Shown piece after piece: positions 5,823-11,523 of a stretch of DNA of 11,523 nucleotides. Origin of the DNA: Candidatus Electrothrix marina (GTDB taxonomy: Bacteria; Desulfobacterota; Desulfobulbia; Desulfobulbales; Desulfobulbaceae). The position numbers were made by a program, and so were the translations under genes. Below the pieces are notes generated by a model. That model ran no database searches. It was not told where the DNA came from and worked only from the letters and a program-made list of their open reading frames with translations. Numbering within the stretch: position 1 is the first letter of the stretch; the number at the start of each line of letters is the position of its first letter. Location of the stretch: positions 1 through 11,523 of the forward strand of contig MTKS01000027.1 of assembly GCA_004028495.1 (NCBI GenBank), in the 5' to 3' direction.

Positions 5823-6905
5823 ATGGAATATCGCAATGCTGTATTCATTGTTACCGAAGAGCACGCATGTCCCATATATAATGTCGGCGATGAATTTGTC
5901 ATCCATGATTTCACTCTGACTGTTGAACGAAATAAAGAAGTTTGCCTGATGCTGGTACAGGAAGTGCTCAAGGCGCTGACCGGTACAAGGCCCTTGCACC
6001 CTCGTTTTACCCAGACCGGGGTGCGGCGGACCAAATTCGAGTGCGGCGGATGTACCGGATTGATTCGCTTTGAGTATAAAAAGGAGAATGCCTACTCGAC
6101 CTTGCAGATGAATCTTCTCGAGGTGGCGAAAAAACGGGCAAAGAAGCAACTTATTGAAGAGTTTTTCGGCCTGCTCCGCGAGATGGAGATCTTTGAGCCG
6201 CTGGATGATTTTGATTTGCAGGATCTTGCTCTTCTGATGAAGCTGCAAAAGTATCCCGCCAATAAGGTTATTATTGAGGCCGGAGAGCTTGGAACCCATT
6301 TTTACGTCGTGTTAGCCGGAACAGTGGCTGTTGTCCGAGAGGACAATAAGGTCATTGCGGAGATCGGCCCGGGGGATATTTTCGGTGAGATGAGCCTGCT
6401 TTCCGGTGAATTAACCTACCCTTCCGTGTATTCCAAGACAGTTGTTCAGCTGGCTGCTCTCAAGGCGAAGGATTTTAAGCATGTCCTGTCCAGATACCCT
6501 ATCCTGCAAATTTTTTTCTATAGAGTCCTGGTGAATCGCGCTCAGAAAAATACGATGCGGTCCGGCAATATCAGTTCCGGTATGAGCGGTGAGCTGACAG
6601 ATATCAATTCAGTGGAGCTGTTTCAGCTGATCAATTCCGGTGGTAAAACAGGACAGGTACAGTTTGTTTTTGATAACTGTCAGGCTGTTACCCTGTTTAA
6701 TGAAGGGGAAATAGTCTTTTGTGGATACGGTGAGCTGGAAGGTAAAGAGGCTGTTTTTTCTTTGCTGGCAAAGCAGAAAGGGCTGTTTACCTACACCAAA
6801 GGGCTTTCGGCGGAGGAAAAGGAACTCCCTGTTTTGGGAGGATTCATGGGGCTTATTATGGAGGGCCTGCGCCGTATTGACGAAGAGCAGGGGGAAGGAG
6901 AATGA
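5823..6905 (+). CDS. Cyclic-nucleotide-binding-like plus DUF4388 protein, copy 2 (tandem paralogue)
   Basis: This 360-residue protein is a full-length paralogue of the gene 111 bp upstream. It has the same three-part architecture: N-terminal Cys domain (Cys16, Cys41, and Cys74/Cys77 in KFECGGCTGLIRFEYKKE), CNB-like beta-roll (about 119-241) and DUF4388-like C-terminus (about 253-352). Shared runs include MEYRNAVF, CPIYNVG, STLQMNLL, FGEMSLLSGE, ISSGMSGEL, VELFQLINSGGK and LPVLGGFMGL. The cassette again lacks the phosphate-binding Arg (SGELTYPSV). The two copies differ most around residues 52-70, in parts of the CNB region and near residue 330. They are therefore diverged paralogues rather than a recent exact duplication. 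A ggtgag ribosome binding site precedes the ATG. No terminator is obvious between the copies, so co-transcription is possible. The gene ends 24 nt from the convergent fabB. Confidence 0.85.
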   Translation: MEYRNAVFIVTEEHACPIYNVGDEFVIHDFTLTVERNKEVCLMLVQEVLKALTGTRPLHPRFTQTGVRRTKFECGGCTGLIRFEYKKENAYSTLQMNLLEVAKKRAKKQLIEEFFGLLREMEIFEPLDDFDLQDLALLMKLQKYPANKVIIEAGELGTHFYVVLAGTVAVVREDNKVIAEIGPGDIFGEMSLLSGELTYPSVYSKTVVQLAALKAKDFKHVLSRYPILQIFFYRVLVNRAQKNTMRSGNISSGMSGELTDINSVELFQLINSGGKTGQVQFVFDNCQAVTLFNEGEIVFCGYGELEGKEAVFSLLAKQKGLFTYTKGLSAEEKELPVLGGFMGLIMEGLRRIDEEQGEGE

Positions 6906-6929
6906 GCGGAAGATTTTTCCTTCAGCTTC

Positions 6930-8147
6930 CTACGCATCCCGATATTTTTGGAAAATAAGACAGGCATTGGTGCCGCCGAACCCATAACTGTTCGACATGA
7001 CGGTATTCAGTTCCGCCTGCCGTGTTTCCCTGACAATGTTCATGCCCTTCGCTCCGTCTTCCATTTTATGAATATTGGCACTTGCCGCGATGAAGTTATT
7101 ATTGAGCATGAGCAGGCAGTAGATGGCCTCATGTACCCCGGCGGCACCTAAAGAATGCCCTGAAAGTGATTTGGTCGAGCTGATCCGAGGTATGCTGCTG
7201 CCGAAGACATGTCGGATGGCCTGTAATTCAATCATATCGCCGACGGGCGTGGATGTCCCGTGCGCATTGATATAATCGACAGGGCGGGCAGCTGATGCAA
7301 GCGCAATTTCTATACAGCGTGAGGCTCCCTCGCCTGACGGAGACACCATTTCATGGCCGTCCGCCGTTGCTCCGTAACCGATGAGTTCTCCGTAAATATT
7401 CGCTCCGCGCTCACGGGCATGCTCAAGTTCTTCTACAACAATCAGGCCGGCGCCGTTAGCCACAACAAATCCGTCCCGATCCACATCGTACGGTCTGGAT
7501 GCCTGTTCAGGAGTCCTGTTGAATTTGGTGGACAGGGCACCCATCGCGTCGAACATCGAGGTCTGGGTCCAGTGTTCCTCGTCACTGCCGCCGGCAAAGA
7601 CGATATCCTGTTTTCCCAGCTGGATCTGTTCCATTGCGGCACCGATACAATGGGCGCCTGTGGCGCATGCCGAAGAAATGGAGTAGCAGGTTCCTCTGAT
7701 TTTAAAGGGTGCTGTCAATCCTGCCGAGACCGTACTGGACATGGTCCTCGGTACCATGAACGGACTGAGGCGACGTAAACCTTTGCTGCGCATGGTATCG
7801 GCGGCGGCAACGACATTTTCCGCCGAGGTCCCTCCGGAACCTATTATAAGCCCGGTGCGCGGCGACGATACCTGGTCGGCACCGAGTCCGCTGTCATTTA
7901 TCGCCTGTTGCATGGCTATATAGGCAAAGGCCGCCGCATCGCCCATGAAGCGGAGTATTTTTTTATCGATATGCTCTTTGCAGTTTATTTCGGTAAAGGC
8001 ACCTACCTGAGAACGAAGTCCGAGTTCTTTATAGGGAGCCCAATACCGGATACCGGATTTTCCTGTTTGCAGGGAGGTAAGAACATCCTCCACTGTGTCA
8101 CCGAGGGAGGAAACAATGCCCATCCCTGTTATTACAACTCTACGCAT
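6930..8147 (-). CDS. fabB: Beta-ketoacyl-ACP synthase I (FabB type)
   Basis: This enzyme condenses malonyl-ACP with acyl-ACP in fatty-acid elongation. FabB-type enzymes also elongate the unsaturated intermediates made by FabA. From the ATG at 8147 the 405-residue product starts with the standard [16 protein letters not shown]. The catalytic triad is intact: Cys161 ([12 protein letters not shown]), His296 ([12 protein letters not shown]) and His331 ([11 protein letters not shown], with Lys326 nearby). Runs such as [20 protein letters not shown] and the C-terminal [13 protein letters not shown] are close to E. coli FabB, which favours fabB over fabF. An in-frame TTG at 8186 would add 13 residues ([13 protein letters not shown]) and has a candidate aggaa 10 nt upstream. 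The ATG has no clear ribosome binding site but fits the family start. No fabA is seen in the window. Confidence 0.93.
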   Translation of the reverse strand: MRRVVITGMGIVSSLGDTVEDVLTSLQTGKSGIRYWAPYKELGLRSQVGAFTEINCKEHIDKKILRFMGDAAAFAYIAMQQAINDSGLGADQVSSPRTGLIIGSGGTSAENVVAAADTMRSKGLRRLSPFMVPRTMSSTVSAGLTAPFKIRGTCYSISSACATGAHCIGAAMEQIQLGKQDIVFAGGSDEEHWTQTSMFDAMGALSTKFNRTPEQASRPYDVDRDGFVVANGAGLIVVEELEHARERGANIYGELIGYGATADGHEMVSPSGEGASRCIEIALASAARPVDYINAHGTSTPVGDMIELQAIRHVFGSSIPRISSTKSLSGHSLGAAGVHEAIYCLLMLNNNFIAASANIHKMEDGAKGMNIVRETRQAELNTVMSNSYGFGGTNACLIFQKYRDA

Positions 8148-8448
8148 TATTATTTTTTTCTGGAAACTTGTTGTACGCAGCAGCAAGAAATCATATTCCT
8201 GACAGTCATGAAGAAGACTTCCGTTGATGTCAAAGGTTCCGTTCGGAAGTCATCCCTTCCGGGTTGCACAGGAACCGTCAGTCCGGACGCGCATCAATCA
8301 TGCTGTTGTAAGAAAACAGATTCATTCTAAAAGAACAATAGTTTTTCAGATAAATATAGATATTATTCCTGATGCGTCGAAAATTTAAATGAATTTTACG
8401 GAGGATACGCAGGGGTACCGGGTCGGAATCAGAACATCGGAGCAAAAA
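8148..8448. other. Intergenic/leader region upstream of fabB
   Basis: About 300 bp with no convincing gene. It carries the probable fabB 5' leader on the minus strand and, further right, the region upstream of a possible small plus-strand ORF. It contains a nested inverted repeat (8235-8276), an 8-bp palindrome GTCCGGAC (8281-8288) and an AT-rich tract (about 8317-8395) likely to include promoters. No promoter could be assigned with confidence on either strand. Confidence 0.5.
8235..8276. repeat. Nested inverted repeat in the fabB upstream region
   Basis: An inner perfect 6-bp stem CGGAAG/CTTCCG (8244-8249 and 8256-8261) with a 6-nt loop sits inside an outer 6-bp stem GGTTCC/GGAACC (8235-8240 and 8271-8276). 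In RNA from either strand this would give a stem with an internal loop. On the minus strand it would lie about 90-130 nt before the fabB start. No T run follows, so it is not an intrinsic terminator. It could be a leader structure or an operator. Confidence 0.5.
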
Positions 8449-8574
8449 ATGTTGAAAAAGAAGATGCTGAAATCCTTACCTCGCCAGATTAATAAAGAAA
8501 TGTATTCATGGTGTCTTTTTCTGTTGGATGCCGATATGGCAAAGCGGTTTTTGGTCTTTCCTGCGAAGGGGTGA
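8449..8574 (+). CDS. Possible small basic protein, 41 residues
   Basis: A short ORF starts at the ATG preceded by cggag with about 6 nt spacing and encodes MLKKKMLKSLPRQINKEMYS followed by a hydrophobic/aromatic stretch (WCLFLLDADMAKRFLVF) and a stop. A longer in-frame form would begin at 8389 but lacks a ribosome binding site. The product is unrecognised. It lies 36 nt before the HEAT-like gene on the same strand and could be its leader peptide, a small protein or chance. The good ribosome binding site is the main support. Confidence 0.3.
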   Translation: MLKKKMLKSLPRQINKEMYSWCLFLLDADMAKRFLVFPAKG

Positions 8575-8610
8575 TTTTCTTGTCTAAATCTTGAGTAAAG
8601 GGGCTATGTT

Positions 8611-9324
8611 ATGGGAACGCGAGCAATCAAGCAAAAGGTGCTGGGGCTGTTGAAGCAGGACGATCTTGCCGATATTGAAACAGAGCTTGCCCTGCTTCAG
8701 GAAAAAGAACTGATCAATGCTCTTTTTTCCGGGATATGTCATTCAGATGAACAAATTCGTTGGCATGCGGTTTCAGTCATGGGCAGTGCCGTGGCCGTGC
8801 TGGCTGAGCAGGATATGGAGGAAGCACGGATCATTCTTCGTCGTATGCTGTGGAGCTTGAATGATGAATCCGGCGGGATCGGTTGGGGAGCGCCGGAATC
8901 CATGGCTGAAATTATGTGCCGTCATCAGGGACTGGCTGATGAGTATGTTCATATGCTGATCTCATATATGCGACCGGACGGTGAAGAGGAATGCCAGGAC
9001 GGTAATTTTCTTGAGCATGAGATGCTGCAGCAGGGATTGATGTGGGCTGTGGGGCGCTTGGCGCAATGCCGCCGGGAATATTTGCTGGCCCGAGGAGCGG
9101 AACATGATTTGCCCCCCTACCTGGAATCTCCTGATGCGACGGTCTGTGGATTAGCTGCACGGGCAATCGGTTTGCTGGGTCGTCCGGAAGGACTGGAGCG
9201 GTTGCAGGAGCTGGCGAAAAATGACCGGAGGACAGTACGTCTCTATGATCAAGGGAATTTCAGTACAGTTTCAGTTGCCAAGCTTGCTGAGCTGGCTCTA
9301 CTGGAGTTGCAGGAGGTTGGATGA
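8611..9324 (+). CDS. HEAT-repeat-like protein resembling the DVU0298 family
   Basis: This is a 237-residue all-helical protein with HEAT-like units, for example DEQIRWHAVSVMGSAVAVLA (about 46-65), MLQQGLMWAVGRLAQ (about 138-152) and DATVCGLAARAIGLLGRPEG (about 175-194). It has the distinctive motif WSLNDESGGIGWGAPESMAE (about 85-104), which I associate with the Desulfovibrio DVU0298-type family of unknown function. That association is from memory and not verified here. HEAT-like proteins usually act as protein-binding scaffolds or partners of modifying enzymes. No signal peptide or membrane segment is present. A ribosome binding site (aaagggg) lies 7 nt before the ATG. Its stop codon overlaps the start of the next gene (ATGA), so the two are translationally coupled and probably function together. 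Confidence 0.8.
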   Translation: MGTRAIKQKVLGLLKQDDLADIETELALLQEKELINALFSGICHSDEQIRWHAVSVMGSAVAVLAEQDMEEARIILRRMLWSLNDESGGIGWGAPESMAEIMCRHQGLADEYVHMLISYMRPDGEEECQDGNFLEHEMLQQGLMWAVGRLAQCRREYLLARGAEHDLPPYLESPDATVCGLAARAIGLLGRPEGLERLQELAKNDRRTVRLYDQGNFSTVSVAKLAELALLELQEVG

Positions 9325-10589
9325 TGGAACAGATCTTTCCGCGAGTTGCCTGTTTGCAGATGCCTCTCCAGCAGGGTGATGTGGATGCCAATCTGAAAGA
9401 ATTTCGGGGAATGCTGGCAGCCGCCTGCTTTGCTCCGGATACCTTGGTGGTTCTCCCCGAACTTTGGGCCACCGGCTTTGATTATGCGAATATCGGGACT
9501 CTTGCGGAGCAGACGCCGCAACTCCTTGCGGAACTCCGGCAAAAAGCGGCGCGGGCCGGGATATGGTTCGCCGGATCTTTGCCGGAAAAAACGGCGGCAG
9601 GGAAAATCTACAATTCTCTCTTTGTTGTCGGCCCTGAAGGGGTGGCGGGCCGCTATCAGAAACAGCATCTTTTCCGGCTCTGGCAGGAGGATCAATATCT
9701 CACTGCGGGAAAAGAGGCTCAAGCCGTGTTGACTCCTTTCGGCTCTATCGGTGCATTGGTCTGTTATGATCTTCGATTTCCGGAGATCAGCCGAAGGCAG
9801 GTCTTCTCTGGATGCACGTTGCTTGTTGTTTCCGCACAATGGCCCGCAGTCCGGTCTGATCACTGGAGGATTCTGCTTCAGGCTCGTGCTGTTGAAAATC
9901 AGGCCTTTGTTGTTGCATGTAACGGAAGCGGCAATATTTCTGTAGGCGACTTGGCCGGTCATTCCATGATTATTGCCCCTTCAGGCCGGGTGCTTGCTGA
10001 AGCTGATGAGCACCCCGCTGTGATCAGAGCGGAACTTAAGGCGGCGGATGCGGAAGCAGCCCGGTCCCGTTTTTGTTCGGTTGCTGAACGCCCCTGGTAT
10101 GGTCGAGACAGCGATAAATTCGTTACGCAGGAAATTCTTCCGGAGCGGCTGACGCGTATGCGGGCTCAGGGAAGCAGAATCGTTTTTACCAACGGGTGTT
10201 TTGATCTCCTGCATGCAGGCCATGTCAGCTATTTGGAGGAAGCGCGCCGTTGCGGGGATTGCCTTGTGATCGGATTGAATTCCGACCGGTCCGTACAGGC
10301 CTTAAAAGGGCCCTCCAGACCGGTGAACAATGAGCTTGAACGTGCCCGGGTTTTGGCCGCGCTGGGTTGCGTGGATTTTGTCGTGCTTTTTGATGAAGAC
10401 ACGCCGCGCAGACTCATTACCTTGCTGCTCCCGGATATCCTGGTCAAAGGAGCGGATTGGCCGGAAGATCAGATAGCCGGCGGGGCCGAGGTGAAAGCCG
10501 CCGGCGGGGAAATTGTGCGGATACCCTTTACCTGTCAAACGTCCACTTCGGGTATTATTGATAAAATTTCAGCTTCAGTTTGCAGTTGA
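9321..10589 (+). CDS. Fused nitrilase-family amidohydrolase and heptose-1-phosphate adenylyltransferase (RfaE2)
   Basis: A single 422-residue frame joins two enzymes. Residues 5-255 form a carbon-nitrogen hydrolase of the Nit2/YafV omega-amidase type, with triad Glu47 (VLPELWATGF), Lys114 (YQKQHLF) and Cys148 (VCYDLRFPE), plus QWPAVRSDHW and LLQARAVENQAF. Residues about 285-420 form RfaE2 (HldE C-terminal type), with FTNGCFDLLHAGH (nucleotidyltransferase HxGH at 298-301), LVIGLNSDRSV, ILVKGADW and the closing QTSTSGII. RfaE2 transfers AMP to D-glycero-D-manno-heptose 1-phosphate in LPS core synthesis; the kinase half (RfaE1) is not in the window. Both active sites look intact and the linker at about 256-284 is short. 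The start is ATGATG: aggagg is 4 nt from the first ATG and 7 nt from the second (9324), so the second may be used. The first ATG overlaps the upstream stop codon. Confidence 0.9.
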   Translation: MMEQIFPRVACLQMPLQQGDVDANLKEFRGMLAAACFAPDTLVVLPELWATGFDYANIGTLAEQTPQLLAELRQKAARAGIWFAGSLPEKTAAGKIYNSLFVVGPEGVAGRYQKQHLFRLWQEDQYLTAGKEAQAVLTPFGSIGALVCYDLRFPEISRRQVFSGCTLLVVSAQWPAVRSDHWRILLQARAVENQAFVVACNGSGNISVGDLAGHSMIIAPSGRVLAEADEHPAVIRAELKAADAEAARSRFCSVAERPWYGRDSDKFVTQEILPERLTRMRAQGSRIVFTNGCFDLLHAGHVSYLEEARRCGDCLVIGLNSDRSVQALKGPSRPVNNELERARVLAALGCVDFVVLFDEDTPRRLITLLLPDILVKGADWPEDQIAGGAEVKAAGGEIVRIPFTCQTSTSGIIDKISASVCS

Positions 10590-10597
10590 CCCTGGAT

Positions 10598-10620
10598 CGA
10601 ATCCCTCGCCGGGGGATTCG
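10598..10620. repeat. Hairpin after the fusion gene stop codon
   Basis: CGAATCCC (10598-10605) and GGGATTCG (10613-10620) form a perfect 8-bp stem with a 7-nt GC-rich loop, starting 8 nt after the stop codon. No T run follows. It may help end the transcript, or may be the edge of the adjacent repeat element. Confidence 0.6.
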
Positions 10621-10629
10621 TACGGAATT

Positions 10630-10690
10630 GTAGGGGCAGACCCGCGTGTCTGCCCGGCATAAAAGGGCGAACACATGGGTTCGCCCCTAC
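10630..10690. repeat. 61-bp foldback repeat element with two internal hairpins
   Basis: The element is bounded by perfect 8-bp inverted ends GTAGGGGC (10630-10637) and GCCCCTAC (10683-10690). Inside are two perfect 8-bp stems: GGGCAGAC/GTCTGCCC (10634-10641 and 10648-10655) and GGGCGAAC/GTTCGCCC (10665-10672 and 10679-10686). Each has a 6-nt loop, and they are joined by ggcataaaa. This matches the style of short, widely dispersed, non-coding palindromic repeats (REP- or MITE-like) seen in many bacterial genomes. It lies between convergent genes, the usual location of such elements. There is no transposase and no clear target-site duplication. Confidence 0.75.
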
Positions 10691-10753
10691 GGCACTCGCA
10701 AATGGGGATGATATTTCTTGTTGCATCCCATATTTTTTTCGTCCTGAACATCC

Positions 10754-11523
10754 TCAGTTCTCTTCTTTGTAAGCGCCTACCCTTAACTCCTTCTGCAGTT
10801 GCTCCACACCTGAGTAATCCCAAGGATCCGACCAGCCCGTACATCTCGCGTCCACAGCGGCCCGGTCGTCTTCAAACATACTTTTCAGAGAAGACGCCAC
10901 TCTGTCCGCCAGTTCTCTGCTTGTGGATGCGGGACGGGCCAGCACCCATTCCGGATAAAGGGCTGTGGAGACGACAAAGGGAAAACCGGGATAGTCCTTT
11001 TTCGCCAGCATCCGGATGTCTGTCATTTTTATATCTCCCTGTTTTGCCATTCGTTCCAGAACGCCTGTCCGCACAGTTCCGGCATCAACTTGGCCGTCGA
11101 GCACCGCTTTGACAACCTTGGTATGGGTGTCGAAGAAACGGAGTGTGGAAACAAAACTGTGCAGTTCAATGCCGGAGTCAAGAAATTCCTTCTGCGCCAT
11201 CTGCCAGCCGCCAAGGGAGGTTTTTGCGACGGCACCGAATTTTTTCCCTTTTAATTCTGTAATGCTATGAATGCTTTTATTGGCATCAGCAGTGAAAATG
11301 ACCCCGCCGAAACGGTCATTGCCTGCCGCCTTCATGGTCACCACCGGGACGGACTGATATCGCACCATGGCGGTGACGAATAAGGAGGGATTGACGATAA
11401 AAAAATTCACTTTTTCCTTCTGGACAGCAGGGAGGACTTTTTTGAATTCAAGCGCAACCACGGTAAAATTACGATTCAGGTCGGCACTGAGATAGGCGGC
11501 GGTACTCCTCCATTGTTTTAATG
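10754..11523 (-). CDS. PhnD/SsuA-like periplasmic substrate-binding protein, partial (5' end outside window)
   Basis: The frame is open from the stop codon at 10754-10756 to the right edge, so the N-terminus with any signal peptide is missing. The visible part includes AAYLSADLNRNFTVVALEF, FFIVNPSLFVTAMVR, the domain-crossing KGKKFGAVAKTSLGGWQMAQ and VLDGQVDAGTVRTGVLERM. This is the pattern of PhnD/phosphonate-type and related ABC-transporter solute-binding proteins (phosphate, phosphonate or phosphite binders). A GTG at 11461 could be taken as a start, but the family sequence clearly continues upstream of it. The protein ends soon after the binding fold (GAYKEEN), so no kinase domain is fused at the C-terminus. 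The transporter partners are not in the window and the substrate cannot be told from this part. Confidence 0.82.
   Translation of the reverse strand, partial: LKQWRSTAAYLSADLNRNFTVVALEFKKVLPAVQKEKVNFFIVNPSLFVTAMVRYQSVPVVTMKAAGNDRFGGVIFTADANKSIHSITELKGKKFGAVAKTSLGGWQMAQKEFLDSGIELHSFVSTLRFFDTHTKVVKAVLDGQVDAGTVRTGVLERMAKQGDIKMTDIRMLAKKDYPGFPFVVSTALYPEWVLARPASTSRELADRVASSLKSMFEDDRAAVDARCTGWSDPWDYSGVEQLQKELRVGAYKEEN

Noticed and set aside
5577..6299. Minus-strand ORF of 240 codons across both CNB-DUF4388 genes
   Set aside because: It is antisense to two well-supported genes and shows no recognisable domain.
6890..6932. Possible bidirectional terminator between the second CNB-DUF4388 gene and fabB
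   Set aside because: Only 5-6 bp imperfect stems with large loops can be drawn and there is no proper T run on either strand.
8208..8330. Short plus-strand ORF with a CCC motif ([10 protein letters not shown]...)
   Set aside because: It has no ribosome binding site and overlaps the nested inverted repeat; the reading is likely chance.
9249..9962. Long minus-strand ORF (237 codons) opposite the nitrilase domain
   Set aside because: It lies entirely antisense to a strongly recognised gene, has no family-like motifs, and its composition is that of a reverse-frame shadow.
10630..10690. Short CRISPR-like repeat
   Set aside because: There are only two related hairpin halves, no regular spacers and no cas genes; it fits a single foldback element.
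10675..11112. Plus-strand ORF of 145 codons starting inside the foldback repeat
   Set aside because: It begins in the repeat and runs antisense to the PhnD-like gene; the Pro/Ser/Arg-rich product looks non-coding.

Overview
The window looks like chromosomal DNA of a Gram-negative, sulfate-reducer-type bacterium (Desulfobacterota, perhaps a Desulfobulbales or cable-bacterium relative). This is inferred from the gene mix: an outer-membrane lipoprotein chaperone (LolA), a lipopolysaccharide heptose enzyme (RfaE2), a MucR/Ros zinc-finger regulator, an FmdB zinc ribbon, a HEAT-like protein resembling the Desulfovibrio DVU0298 family, and a FabB-type ketoacyl synthase. No rRNA, tRNA, CRISPR array, transposase or phage gene was seen.

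Layout. Positions 27-3257 (minus strand) read mucR, murI (glutamate racemase), lolA and then a four-domain S1 RNA-binding protein. The first three are tightly packed (12-nt gap, then an 8-nt overlap). The S1 gene follows after 99 nt and carries a one-base frameshift in its last S1 domain. A 370-bp AT-rich divergent region (3258-3627) holds promoter-like and hairpin sequences and separates mucR from the plus-strand genes. These are fmdB, an unrecognised three-helix membrane protein, and two tandem paralogues (4638-5711 and 5823-6905). Each paralogue joins an N-terminal Cys-containing domain, a cyclic-nucleotide-binding-like domain and a DUF4388/PatA-like domain. A convergent fabB (6930-8147, minus) follows, then a 463-bp leader/intergenic region containing a nested hairpin and a possible small ORF. 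Next comes a translationally coupled pair: a HEAT-like protein, and a nitrilase-family amidohydrolase fused to the heptose-1-phosphate adenylyltransferase RfaE2. After a foldback repeat element (10630-10690), a PhnD-like periplasmic binding protein runs off the right edge on the minus strand.

Function. Much of the window concerns the cell envelope: peptidoglycan precursor (MurI), lipoprotein sorting (LolA), unsaturated fatty acids (FabB) and LPS core heptose (RfaE2). The regulatory content is MucR and the paired CNB-DUF4388 proteins, which keep the cyclic-nucleotide-binding fold but lack the usual phosphate-binding arginine. The least ordinary items are the nitrilase-RfaE2 fusion, the tandem CNB-DUF4388 pair and the structured intergenic elements. 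I see no evidence for a complete new defence or mobile system.
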